Shown here: piece after piece, positions 41,023 through 49,200 of the stretch
Layout of the letters: the number at the start of each line of letters is the position of its first letter
Position numbering within the stretch: the stretch's first letter is position 1
Source of the DNA: Promicromonospora thailandica
Lineage (GTDB): Bacteria > Actinomycetota > Actinomycetes > Actinomycetales > Cellulomonadaceae
Direction: 5' to 3'
Length of the DNA: 64,000 nucleotides
NCBI RefSeq assembly: GCF_024171955.1
Contig: NZ_JAMTCS010000011.1
Coordinates: forward strand, 124,001 to 188,000
Notes under the pieces: model-generated
The model's input: the letters and a program-made list of their open reading frames with translations, nothing else
Told to the model about the DNA's origin: nothing
Databases searched by the model: none
Made by a program: the position numbers and the translations under genes

Positions 41023-42572
41023 CGGGCGCCGCCCACCACGAGGTCCGTCGAGGAGACGCGCCCGGCGGCCCAGCAGATCCGGTAGGCGTCACCGGACGCG
41101 TCGTCGAGCGGGTCCGCCGTGACGGCGTAGTAGTCGCACGAGGCATCTGCGCCGGTGGGCGGGTCGAGGGCGTCGTCCGGAAGCAGCGGCCGGACGTCCG
41201 AGCGGGTGTCGCCGACGGCGATGCGGGCGAATGCCTCCGGACCCAGCAGCGCGCGGCGGGCGGCGAGCGTGTCCGAGAGCTGGATGGCCGCCGCGACCAC
41301 GACGAGTGCGAACGCGGACACGAGCACCGCGGCCAGCAGGAGTGCCCCGCCGCGCCGCCGCGCACGGAACAGTCCGTCGGTCACGGTTCGCGGGTCCCGG
41401 GGTGCGAGGTCTCCGTCCACGGACGCGGTGGTGCCGATCTCCGGTCCGGGCGTCGGGCCGCTCGCATCAGGCGCGGAGCCGGGCGACACCGGGCGTAGCT
41501 CGGCCCGGAGGACGTAGGTGCCGTCCGCCGGCCCGGCCTCGACCGACCCGCCGGCGGCGCGGACGTGCTCGGCCAGGGACCGGATGCCCGTGCCGCCGCC
41601 GACTCCCGGGGTATCGCCGGTGGCTGGCTCGTCCGCCCGTTCCGGCAGGGGGTTGCGGACCGACACCGCGAGGAGGTCGGTCTGCGGATCCAGGGCGACC
41701 CGGACCGGCTGGCCCGGCGCGTGCTTCAGCGCGTTCGTCAGCCCTTTCCGGACCACCCGGGGCACGGCGTCGCCGAACCGCGCCAGGTGAGCCGGACCGG
41801 CCGGACCGGTGAGCTCGACGTCGGCGCCCGCACGACGCGCCTCGCGCACGAGCGCGTCGAGATCCGCCCGGACACTCGGCAACGACGTGTCGGTGACCGT
41901 GCCGGTGCGCAGGGTCTGGACGGAGGCACCCAGGCGGGCGACGGCGTCGGAGACCTGGCGCCGTGCGACCGCTACCGACTCCCGGACGGACTCGGTCGCG
42001 TGCTCGGTCGCGGGCCCGGTCGCACCGGGCTCGCCCGTGTCGACCCGGAGGCCGACGGACGTGTCGCGCTCCAGCTCGAGCTCAAGGCGGCCCAGGTTGA
42101 CGGCGACGAGGCTGAGGGCGTGGCCCAGGTCGTCGTGCAGGCTTTCCGCGAGGTGCAGGCGCTGCCGGGCAAGATCGGTCTCGGCGCGGAGCCGCCGGTC
42201 GTCCTGCGCCCGCAGGAGCGCCGCCGCGGCGTCGGCCTCGGCGGCCCGGCGGGCCCGCCACGCGACGGCTACCGACCACGGGAGCACGCCGGTGACCACG
42301 TCGCGCGCGACGGTGACGAGCGCGTCGCGCAGGTCTGTCCAGCTGGCCAGGACGGCCACCGCACCGGCTCCCGCCGCGACGGCCATGGCGACGACGCCGA
42401 GCCGCATGCCGCCGGTGGTCAGGCCGAGCAGCGCGGCGACCGCGGCCAGCGGGATCATCCACCACGGGTCGACACCGGCGAGCACCAGGAGCACGCCGAA
42501 CGCGAGGGCGCCGAGCACGCGGAGGGCGCGGTCCGCGGAGGGCTCGGTGTCGGCGGTGGAAGGTGGGGTCAC
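41019..42572 (-). CDS. Sensor histidine kinase with C-terminal membrane-anchored BamE-like extension
   Basis: A 517-aa kinase. The N-terminal helices (about residues 15-100) are followed by His146 in LAESLHDDLGHALSLVAVNL and a HATPase domain (GVGGGTGIRSLAEHVRAAGG is the G box). Unusually, after the ATPase domain comes a linker (about 365-400), an Arg-rich stop, another membrane helix (ALLLAAVLVSAFALVVVAAA) and about 85 residues predicted outside the cell. These resemble the SmpA/BamE fold (RIAVGDTRSDVRPLL) and have two Cys. Start GTG at 42572 lacks a strong ribosome site. Confidence 0.88.
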   Translation of the reverse strand: MTPPSTADTEPSADRALRVLGALAFGVLLVLAGVDPWWMIPLAAVAALLGLTTGGMRLGVVAMAVAAGAGAVAVLASWTDLRDALVTVARDVVTGVLPWSVAVAWRARRAAEADAAAALLRAQDDRRLRAETDLARQRLHLAESLHDDLGHALSLVAVNLGRLELELERDTSVGLRVDTGEPGATGPATEHATESVRESVAVARRQVSDAVARLGASVQTLRTGTVTDTSLPSVRADLDALVREARRAGADVELTGPAGPAHLARFGDAVPRVVRKGLTNALKHAPGQPVRVALDPQTDLLAVSVRNPLPERADEPATGDTPGVGGGTGIRSLAEHVRAAGGSVEAGPADGTYVLRAELRPVSPGSAPDASGPTPGPEIGTTASVDGDLAPRDPRTVTDGLFRARRRGGALLLAAVLVSAFALVVVAAAIQLSDTLAARRALLGPEAFARIAVGDTRSDVRPLLPDDALDPPTGADASCDYYAVTADPLDDASGDAYRICWAAGRVSSTDLVVGGAR

Positions 42573-42714
42573 CGGACCATCGTCGCCGACAGGTACCGTG
42601 GGACGCTTCCCGCCGCGGTCTGATCTTCGATCGGTGCTCGTACGACCACAGTCATAGACGACTCCTGACCTGCGCCAGATCCGGATCCCGTCGTCCGTAC
42701 CTAGCGTTCCCGGC

Positions 42715-43428
42715 ATGACCACATCACGCCATGTACCAGCAGTGGATCGCCGCTCAGGGCGCGGCCGGAGCCCCGTCCCACGGGCCGTCCTGCCCGTCGC
42801 GCTCAGCGCGGTCCTGGGCCTGTGTGCCATCGCCCTCCTGGCATGGCCCGCCCGGGAAGGACTCTTCGAAGCCGTCGCCGGCGGGACCGCCAGGTCTCCG
42901 GTGGCCGGAGCCGCCGGGCTCGTGGCGGACAAGGGTCTGCTGGCGCTGGTCGCGATCACGGCGAGCCTCGTGGTGCTGGCGTGGTTCCGCGACCGGCCGC
43001 GGTTCGGTCTGCTGACCGCCGCCGGCGCGGGCACGCTCGCGGCCTACGCGGCGAGCGAGGTGATCAAGCTGGTGGTCACCGAGGAGCGGCCGTGCCGGGT
43101 CGTCGACGTCGCTACGGTCCTGGCGTGTCCCGTCCCGGGGGACTGGTCCTGGCCGAGCAACCACTCGACCATTGCCGGCGCGCTGGCCACGGCGTGCCTG
43201 GTGGCTGTGCCCCGGCTCTGGCCGGCGGTCGTGCCGCTGGCGCTGGCCGTGGCAGGCGCCCGTGTCGCGGCAGGCGTGCACTACGTGCACGACGTCACCT
43301 CAGGTCTGGCCCTCGGCGTCTTGATCACCTGCGTGGTCGGCCTGGCCGTGCACTCCGGCGCTCAGCGGGTCAGGCGTCGATCGACCGCGCGCCCGTCACG
43401 GGTGGCTCGGCGGACCACGGGAACGTGA
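42715..43428 (+). CDS. PAP2-superfamily membrane phosphatase
   Basis: A 237-aa protein with five to six helices and the three-part acid phosphatase signature: KLVVTEERPC (KxxxxxxRP-like), PSNHS and ARVAAGVHYVHDV. It may dephosphorylate undecaprenyl pyrophosphate or phosphatidic acid at the outer membrane face. The ATG at 42715 lies 7 bases after TAGCGT (42702-42707), a leaderless-type arrangement. The last 59 bases overlap the convergent phosphoribosyltransferase gene. Confidence 0.87.
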   Translation: MTTSRHVPAVDRRSGRGRSPVPRAVLPVALSAVLGLCAIALLAWPAREGLFEAVAGGTARSPVAGAAGLVADKGLLALVAITASLVVLAWFRDRPRFGLLTAAGAGTLAAYAASEVIKLVVTEERPCRVVDVATVLACPVPGDWSWPSNHSTIAGALATACLVAVPRLWPAVVPLALAVAGARVAAGVHYVHDVTSGLALGVLITCVVGLAVHSGAQRVRRRSTARPSRVARRTTGT

Positions 43429-43897
43429 TCCACAGGTCGGTGTCCTTCCACGAGTAGTCGGGCCGGATGATCGTGCGCGGCTTGGTGAACAGCACGGCCG
43501 AGCGGGCTTCGGCGCCCTGCTTCGCCAGGAGGTCCATGACCAGCGCGAGGGTGCGCCCGGAGTCGGCCACGTCGTCGACCACCAGGACCTTCGCGCCGGG
43601 CAGCTCGGAGGTGTCCATGAGCGGCGGAAGAACTCGCGGGTCCTCCAGCGTCTTGCCGATGTCGGTGTAGAACTCGATGTTCAGCGTGCCGACGCCCTTG
43701 GTCCCGAGCGCGTAGGACATGGCGCCACCGGGAACCAGGCCGCCGCGGGCGACGGCGATCACGACCTCGGGCACGAACCCGCTGTCCACCACCTGGTGGG
43801 CCAGGGCACGGACGGCTTCGGGAAAGGTCTCCCAGGTCAGGACCTCACGCTCCGGCAGCGGGGCCGGTTCGGCGGAGGGGAGCTCTGTCGGCGTCAT
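43370..43897 (-). CDS. Phosphoribosyltransferase family protein
   Basis: A 175-aa type I PRTase fold with the PRPP-binding loop VLVVDDVADSGRTL. Relatives annotated as hypoxanthine or xanthine phosphoribosyltransferase act in purine salvage, but the hood region does not decide the base. The C-terminal 20 codons lie opposite the end of the PAP2 gene. ATG at 43897. A hairpin just upstream belongs to the end of the FKBP gene. Confidence 0.85.
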   Translation of the reverse strand: MTPTELPSAEPAPLPEREVLTWETFPEAVRALAHQVVDSGFVPEVVIAVARGGLVPGGAMSYALGTKGVGTLNIEFYTDIGKTLEDPRVLPPLMDTSELPGAKVLVVDDVADSGRTLALVMDLLAKQGAEARSAVLFTKPRTIIRPDYSWKDTDLWITFPWSAEPPVTGARSIDA

Positions 43898-43910
43898 GGG
43901 ACGACACTAC

Positions 43911-43951
43911 GAGACGTGGCGGGCACCCTGTCCGGGTACCCGCCACGTCTC
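43911..43951 (-). terminator. Hairpin after the FKBP gene
   Basis: 18-bp arms 43911-43928 (GAGACGTGGCGGGCACCC) and 43934-43951 with one mismatch and a 5-base loop, 59 bases after the FKBP stop on the minus strand and 14 before the phosphoribosyltransferase start. It probably terminates the FKBP transcript and separates the two genes. Confidence 0.6.
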
Positions 43952-44009
43952 GGTCATGACCAGCGGCGACGCGCACCTCGCGTGCGCGATGTCTCAGCGG
44001 TCGGCCGGC

Positions 44010-44981
44010 TCAGGCCGCCTTGGCCTCGAGGATGTCGACCACGAACACGAGGGTCGAGTTCGCGGGGATGGCGCCGTTCTCCTGGTCGCCGTAACCCTTG
44101 TCCGCCGGGACGACCAGCAGCACCTGGCTGCCGACCTTCTGGCCGGCGATGCCCTCGGTCCAGCCGGAGATCACGCCGTTGAGCGGGAACGAGGTGGGCG
44201 TGCCGCGGCTCCAGGAGGAGTCGAACGACGTGCCGTCCAGCAGGCAGCCCGCGTACTGGACGGTGACCGTCTGGTCCCTGGTGACCTTGGCACCGTCGCC
44301 CTCGATGAGGGGCTGGATCACCAGGTCGGTGGGTGCCTCGTAGTCCTGCGGGATGGTGACCGTCGGCTGACCGTTCTCGGCGAGCTCGACGGCGGGCAGG
44401 CCCGCCTCGGGCTCGACCTCGGTGCCCTCGGCCCGGGTCGGGATCTGCTTGACGCCGGAGACCTCGACCACGGTGACCTGGACGGTCTGGTCCATCGCGG
44501 TGCTCGCCATGGCGATGCGTGCGCCGACCTTCTGGCCGATGAGCCGGTCGTTGAGCAGGTCGTACTGCGGGTCGCCGAGCGTGAACGACTCCGGCTTCTT
44601 GGTCTCCCACGTGGAGTACGTCTGCTTGCCGTCCTTGCCGCCCAGGACCACGTAGTCGATGGTGGCCTGCGCGCCCTCGGTCAGCTCGTCCCCGGTGCCC
44701 TCCGCGACGATGCGGGACGCCGGGCTCGAGACCTCGAGCGGGGTCTTGAAGGTGACCTTCGGCGCCTTGCCGACGGGGCCGGAGACCTCGATGGCCTCGA
44801 CGGTCTCGAGGTCGGCGGCGGACGGGCTGGGCGCGGGCGAGGCCTCGGCGGCCGGTGCCACCTCGCAGACGTTCGCGTCCGAGGCGGTGCCGCCCGCGGT
44901 GTCGTCGCCGCTTGCGCAGCCGGTCAGCGCGATGGATGCCAGCGCGACGGCCGCCAGGCCGGCGGTGGTGCGGTGCTTCAC
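44010..44981 (-). CDS. Tandem FKBP-type peptidyl-prolyl isomerase lipoprotein
   Basis: A 323-aa exported lipoprotein with lipobox LTGC (Cys22). The C-terminal FKBP domain (about 215-320) is complete: VTVQYAGCLLDGTSFDSSW, GVISGWTEGIAGQKVGSQVLLVVPADKGYG, STLVFVVDIL. The preceding region (about 65-190) is a second FKBP-like domain in which the active-site aromatics are altered, perhaps for chaperone-type binding. GTG at 44981 has GAAGGACT upstream; a more distal in-frame start at 45026 would break the signal peptide. It likely folds secreted proteins. Confidence 0.9.
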   Translation of the reverse strand: MKHRTTAGLAAVALASIALTGCASGDDTAGGTASDANVCEVAPAAEASPAPSPSAADLETVEAIEVSGPVGKAPKVTFKTPLEVSSPASRIVAEGTGDELTEGAQATIDYVVLGGKDGKQTYSTWETKKPESFTLGDPQYDLLNDRLIGQKVGARIAMASTAMDQTVQVTVVEVSGVKQIPTRAEGTEVEPEAGLPAVELAENGQPTVTIPQDYEAPTDLVIQPLIEGDGAKVTRDQTVTVQYAGCLLDGTSFDSSWSRGTPTSFPLNGVISGWTEGIAGQKVGSQVLLVVPADKGYGDQENGAIPANSTLVFVVDILEAKAA

Positions 44982-45119
44982 GAGTAGTCCTTCGGTCGGT
45001 GTGCGCCTTGCTGGGGACCGCCACACTCTAGCGGGCTCGGATGAGTGCGGCCTTCAGGCAATGGGCAGGTTCGGGCAGGGGTCGAGCCAACCGCTCCGCC
45101 CTGCGGAAGAATAGATGCC

Positions 45120-45419
45120 ATGCCGTCGAAGCGCCGCTCCAGCAAGCGTCCGTACGCCGCGGGCCATGTTCCTCTGGACGTGGACCGCGCCACGGGCGGC
45201 AGGCGCAGCGAGTCGGCCGCCGACGGGGAGTGGGTGGTGCAGCGGATCCGGTCGTCCGACAAGACGTACGTGTGCCCGGCCTGTCGGCAGGAGGTCACGC
45301 CCGGCACGGCGCACGTCGTGGCGTGGCGCACCGACGGGTTCGGCGGCCCGGACGCCGGCCTGGACGCCCGCAGGCACTGGCACACGAGCTGCTGGCAGCG
45401 GCGCGGGAACCTGCGCTGA
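45120..45419 (+). CDS. Small zinc-ribbon-like protein of unknown function
   Basis: A 99-aa basic protein. A Lys/Arg-rich N-terminus is followed by DGEWVVQRIRSSDKTYVCPACRQEVTPGTAHVVAW and a C-terminal HWHTSCW. The CPAC pair together with the distal His and Cys looks like a zinc site. Proteins of this kind are widespread in actinobacteria, often labelled ATP/GTP-binding without evidence. The ATG at 45120 is preferred over one 5 bases earlier in another frame. Confidence 0.75.
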   Translation: MPSKRRSSKRPYAAGHVPLDVDRATGGRRSESAADGEWVVQRIRSSDKTYVCPACRQEVTPGTAHVVAWRTDGFGGPDAGLDARRHWHTSCWQRRGNLR

Positions 45420-45465
45420 CGCGTCTCGCGGCGAAAGGCCGGTGGCGGGGGAGACAATGGGAGCG

Positions 45466-46224
45466 ATGACTTCCGAAGCCACGCCCGGTGCGGCCCACCA
45501 GATCCGCTCGCTCACCGTCCTGCCCGCGCAGCGGGAGGACGTCGAGCTGCACACCGCCGACGGGCTCACGCTCGTCGGCGAGCTGGCCCTGCCCGCCGAC
45601 AGCGAACCCGCGGCCAGCCTCCTGACGTTCCACCCGCTGCCGACCCATGGCGGCTTCATGGACTCCCACGTGTACCGCAAGGCGGCCTGGCGCCTGCCTG
45701 CGCTGGCCGACCTGGCGGTCCTGCGGTTCAACACCCGCGGCACGTCGTCCCCGCGCGGCACGAGCGAGGGCACGTTCGACGGCGGCGACGCGGAGCGCTA
45801 CGACGTCGCCGCGGCGATCGAGCTGGCGGAGTTCCGCGGTCTGCCCCGGCCGTGGCTCGTCGGCTGGTCCTTCGGCACGGAGCTGGTGCTCAAGCACGGT
45901 GCCGATCCGGCCGTCGAGGGCGCCGTCCTCCTCTCGCCCCCGCTGCACCGCGCCACGGACGAGGACCTGGACCGCTGGGCCGCGTTCGGCAAGCCGCTCG
46001 TCGTGCTCGTGCCCGAGCTCGACGACTACCTCCGGCCCGAGGAGGCCCGCCGCCGGTTCGCGCGCGTGCCGCAGGCCGAGGTGATCGGCGTCGACGGGGC
46101 CAAGCACCTGTGGGTCGGCGAGCCCGCCGTCGCACGCGTGCTCAACGAGATCGTGGCCCACGTGCTGCCCGGGCACCCGCTCCCGCTGCCCACGCACTGG
46201 GACGGTCCGCTGGGCACCGCGTGA
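45466..46224 (+). CDS. Alpha/beta hydrolase
   Basis: A 252-aa alpha/beta-hydrolase fold protein with nucleophile elbow GWSFG (LVGWSFGTELVLKHG), an Asp-containing loop VLVPELDDYL and a late His in GVDGAKHLWVG. The N-terminal part TADGLTLVGELALPADSEPAASLLTFHPLP resembles the dienelactone-hydrolase/YqiA-like group. GACAAT (45453-45458) lies 7 bases before the ATG at 45466; an ATG at 45457 is possible. The substrate is unknown. Confidence 0.82.
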   Translation: MTSEATPGAAHQIRSLTVLPAQREDVELHTADGLTLVGELALPADSEPAASLLTFHPLPTHGGFMDSHVYRKAAWRLPALADLAVLRFNTRGTSSPRGTSEGTFDGGDAERYDVAAAIELAEFRGLPRPWLVGWSFGTELVLKHGADPAVEGAVLLSPPLHRATDEDLDRWAAFGKPLVVLVPELDDYLRPEEARRRFARVPQAEVIGVDGAKHLWVGEPAVARVLNEIVAHVLPGHPLPLPTHWDGPLGTA

Positions 46225-46329
46225 GCTGGACGGGCGCACCCGGCGACGGCGGCGCACCATAGCAACATCGAAGGGCAGCATCGAAGGGCGGCACCGCACC
46301 GCGATGCCGACGACCGGAGGAGGACGACG

Positions 46330-47160
46330 ATGACCTCACCACCCCGCGCGACCCTCGCCACCTACCCGCTGCACGACGGCGGAGGCCTGCCCCTGGTCCT
46401 GCTGCACGGCTTCCCGCTCGACCACCGTATGTGGGCCGCCTGCGCGCAGCACCTGCCGGCCGGGACGCGCGCCATCGGCGTGGACCTGCCGGGGGCCGGG
46501 CACAGCGACCTGGACGGGTCCCCGCCGAGCATCGAGCACGCGGCCGACCTCGTCTACCGGGCGATGGTGGCGGAGGGTGAGGGCAACGCCGTCGTCGTCG
46601 GCCACTCCATGGGCGGGTACGTGGCGCTCGCCCTCGCCGAGCGGCACCCGGGCTTCGTCGCGGGCCTCGGCCTGGTGAGCACGAAGTCCACGGCCGACAC
46701 GGACGAGGCGCGCGCCAAGCGGCTCCGCGTCGCCGCCGCGACCGACGACAGCCAGACCGTGGACGCCGTGCTCGGCATGCCCGCGGCCCTGGTGGGCGCC
46801 ACGTCAACCGAGCACCGGCGACACCTCTTCCCGTCGCTCGACGCGTGGATCCGCGCACAGTCCCCGGCGAGCGTGGCCTGGGCGCAGCGGGCGATGGCGG
46901 CCCGACCCGACCGGACGGCCGTGCTCGAACGCTTCAGCGCCCCCGTCGCCGTCGTGGTCGGCGCCGAGGACACCGTCACGCCGCTGGCCGAGGCCGAGCA
47001 CATGGTCCGCGCCGCGGCCGGATCGGCGCCGGGCACCGCCGCTGGGAACGCGGCGCTCACCGTGGTGCCCGGCGTCGGCCACCTGAGCCCGGTGGAGGAC
47101 CCGCAGGCCGTCGCCGCGGCCCTCGGCCTCCTGCACAACCAGGTGGTAGCCCACCACTGA
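46330..47160 (+). CDS. Alpha/beta hydrolase
   Basis: A 276-aa hydrolase with nucleophile elbow GHSMGG, oxyanion region LLHGFPLDHRMW, Asp in VVVGAEDTVTP and catalytic His in PGVGHLSPVEDP. Similar to 3-oxoadipate enol-lactonase-like and esterase proteins; the substrate cannot be fixed. ATG at 46330 with GGAGGAGG upstream. Its stop abuts an inverted repeat array that fills the space to the convergent DivIVA-like gene. Confidence 0.85.
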   Translation: MTSPPRATLATYPLHDGGGLPLVLLHGFPLDHRMWAACAQHLPAGTRAIGVDLPGAGHSDLDGSPPSIEHAADLVYRAMVAEGEGNAVVVGHSMGGYVALALAERHPGFVAGLGLVSTKSTADTDEARAKRLRVAAATDDSQTVDAVLGMPAALVGATSTEHRRHLFPSLDAWIRAQSPASVAWAQRAMAARPDRTAVLERFSAPVAVVVGAEDTVTPLAEAEHMVRAAAGSAPGTAAGNAALTVVPGVGHLSPVEDPQAVAAALGLLHNQVVAHH

Positions 47161-47318
47161 CCGCCCCGCCGAGAGAAAACCCCGCCGAGAGAGAACTGGG
47201 GCGAGATAGAACCCTGGCGAGATAGAACTGGGGCGCTACGAACCGTGCGGTTCGTAGCGCCCCAGTTCTATCTCGCCCCAGTTCTATCTCGCCAGGGTTC
47301 TATCTCGGCGGGGGCGAG
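47161..47318. repeat. Inverted array of 16-bp repeats between convergent genes
   Basis: The right half has three 16-bp units (47259-47274, 47275-47290, 47291-47306) of the form GCCCCAGTTCTATCTC. The left half has four units in the opposite orientation (47171-47186, 47187-47202, 47203-47218, 47219-47234). Around the centre, GCTACGAACC / GGTTCGTAGC forms the hairpin tip, and the inner 28-bp arms (47218-47245 and 47248-47275) are perfect. The array covers the whole gap between the hydrolase stop and the DivIVA-like stop. It may serve as a bidirectional terminator. Confidence 0.8.
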
Positions 47319-48860
47319 TCAGCTGGAGGCGCCGGCCTTCTCGGCCACCGGCTCGTCGGCGTCCTCGCTCTCGGCGGGGGACGAGTCGGCCGCGCTCTGA
47401 CCGGCCTTCGTGCTCGCCTTGGTGCCCTTGACCGACGGGATCACGACGGTCGCGGAGCCGACGGGCACGGGCGTGGGGTTGCTCGGCGGGATGGACGCCG
47501 GCATCGAGCCCGTGTCGGTCGAGACCTCGGGCTCGGCCTCGGTGCCGTCACCGACCACCGCGAACCGTGCCTGCTGGGCGGGCGTGGCCCCGGAGAGCCC
47601 CTTCGGCTTGGCCGGCGCGGCCGGCTTCGCGGGCGCGGCCTCGCTCGGCGTGCCCAGCATGCCGCGCAGCTCGTCCAGGTAGGAGTTGATCGAGTCGTGC
47701 TGGCGCGTCAGGTCCTCGAGCTGATGCTGCGCGGCAGACCGGCTCGACTCCGCCTCGGCGCGGGCGTCGTCGATCGTCTGCTCCGCGAACTCGCGGGCCT
47801 CGGCCACGATGCGGTCGGCGGACTTGCGGGCGTCGGCCACCAGGTCCTTGACGTACACGTCGGACTCGGAGCGGATCTTCTCGGCCTGCTCGAGCGCGAC
47901 GGCCACCCGCTTCTCGGCCTCGGCGGCGTGCTCCTCCGCGGTCGCGACGAGCTTCGCGGTCTCGGCCTTCGCGGTCTCGTGGCGCTCCGCGAGCTCCTTC
48001 TCGACGGCCTCCTTGCGGGTGGCGATGTCGAGCTCGGCCTGGGCGAGCGCCGCACGGGCCTGCTCGCGCAGGTCCTCCATCTCGGTGGTGACGGCGTTCG
48101 AGGCCTCGGCCGCCTGGCGGCGCGCCTCGGAGAGGATCTGCTCGGCCTCGGCGCGGGCGCTGGCGAGCATGGCGGACGAGTCGCGCTCGGCGGTCTCGCG
48201 CTGCTCGCCGGTCTCGGCGTTGACCTTGGCGCGCAGGGCCGCGGCCTCGCGCTCGGTGTTGACGCGCAGCTCCGTGGTCTCGCGCTCGATCGTGGAGCGC
48301 AGGGTGCCGAGCTCGCGCTCCAGGCTGGCCCGGCGCTCGCTCTCCTCGGCGCTGATGGCGCTCGCGATCTGGGCGGACTCGCGCTCGGCGGAGCCGACGA
48401 GCTCCTCGGCACGGCGCTGGGCGGCGAGCAGGTGGCCCTCGGCCTCGGCGGCCGTCGTCGTGCGGATCTCCTCGGCCTCGCGGCGGGCGCTGGCGAGCAT
48501 CTCGGCGACCTCGGCCTCGGCGCGCGAACGCACCTGGCCGGCGGACAGCTTCGCCCGTGCCATGATGTCCGCGGCCTGCTGGTTGGCCTGGTTGATGATG
48601 TCGGTCGACTGGTCCTCGGCGGAGCGCAGCAGCAGCTCGATGCGCGAGCCGAGGCCGGCGTACGACGGCTTCTCGGTCTCACGCAGGTTGCGCTTGGCGT
48701 CGTTGAGGTCCTGGGTGAGCTGCATCGCGCGGGCGTCGGAGGCCTCGACCTGACGACGTGCCTCTTCGAGGGCGTGATTCAGCCGGTCCAGGTGCGCGTG
48801 CACCTGGTCGCGGTCGTATCCGCGCATGGCAGTCGGGAAGAGCGAGCGCTCGTCGGACAC
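47319..48860 (-). CDS. DivIVA-domain coiled-coil protein
   Basis: A 513-aa filament-forming type protein. The N-terminal FPTAMRGYDRDQVHAHLDRLN is the DivIVA-like membrane-curvature segment. Residues 25 to about 400 are a long Ala/Glu/Arg coiled coil, and the tail (about 405-513) is Pro/Ala/Ser-rich. It may organise polar growth, septum placement or the cell wall like Wag31 or Scy. GTG at 48860 with GGAGGT seven bases upstream. Confidence 0.85.
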   Translation of the reverse strand: MSDERSLFPTAMRGYDRDQVHAHLDRLNHALEEARRQVEASDARAMQLTQDLNDAKRNLRETEKPSYAGLGSRIELLLRSAEDQSTDIINQANQQAADIMARAKLSAGQVRSRAEAEVAEMLASARREAEEIRTTTAAEAEGHLLAAQRRAEELVGSAERESAQIASAISAEESERRASLERELGTLRSTIERETTELRVNTEREAAALRAKVNAETGEQRETAERDSSAMLASARAEAEQILSEARRQAAEASNAVTTEMEDLREQARAALAQAELDIATRKEAVEKELAERHETAKAETAKLVATAEEHAAEAEKRVAVALEQAEKIRSESDVYVKDLVADARKSADRIVAEAREFAEQTIDDARAEAESSRSAAQHQLEDLTRQHDSINSYLDELRGMLGTPSEAAPAKPAAPAKPKGLSGATPAQQARFAVVGDGTEAEPEVSTDTGSMPASIPPSNPTPVPVGSATVVIPSVKGTKASTKAGQSAADSSPAESEDADEPVAEKAGASS

Positions 48861-49200
48861 GGTGCAGACCTCCAGTGTCGGGACTTGGTGAGGCGCGGGT
48901 CAGGCTCCCCCTGTGGGACGCCGATGTGTACGGCCCGTCCGGCGCCCAGGATACGTGTCTTGTGCGGATGTGGATACACCGCTACCGGATGCATTGTACG
49001 GATTGCATGGAATACTCTCGGCGGCCCGACGCGGCCCCCCTGGCGTGACCGCGGGTTCCGTCTCCCTGGTGAAGGAAGGGTGAGGATCCCTGCCGAACCG
49101 CACAAGCACGACCGTCATTGGACAGTGCTCCGCGATCGGTCCCTATGCTGGATCATCCACCTGATCGACGGGCACGCGCCCTCACATTCGAAGGGAATCG
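48861..49200. other. Divergent intergenic region between the DivIVA-like gene and the membrane-protein gene
   Basis: A 340-base region with lower GC than its flanks, mainly at 48950-49020. It must contain promoters for both flanking genes. I cannot assign -35 and -10 boxes with confidence (TTGTAC at 48993 and TGGAAT/TACTCT at 49007-49018 are candidates). No coding sequence or repeat is convincing. Confidence 0.4.

Noticed and set aside
45045-45119. Upstream extension of the small zinc-ribbon gene
   Set aside because: The in-frame ATG at 45045 adds 25 residues that look like intergenic DNA; the ATG at 45120 gives the family-typical length.
46269-46290. Direct repeat CATCGAAGGGC
   Set aside because: Only two short tandem copies before the hydrolase gene, explainable by chance slippage.
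47161-47318. CRISPR array
   Set aside because: Units of 16 bp are adjacent without unique spacers and change orientation at the centre; no cas genes are present.
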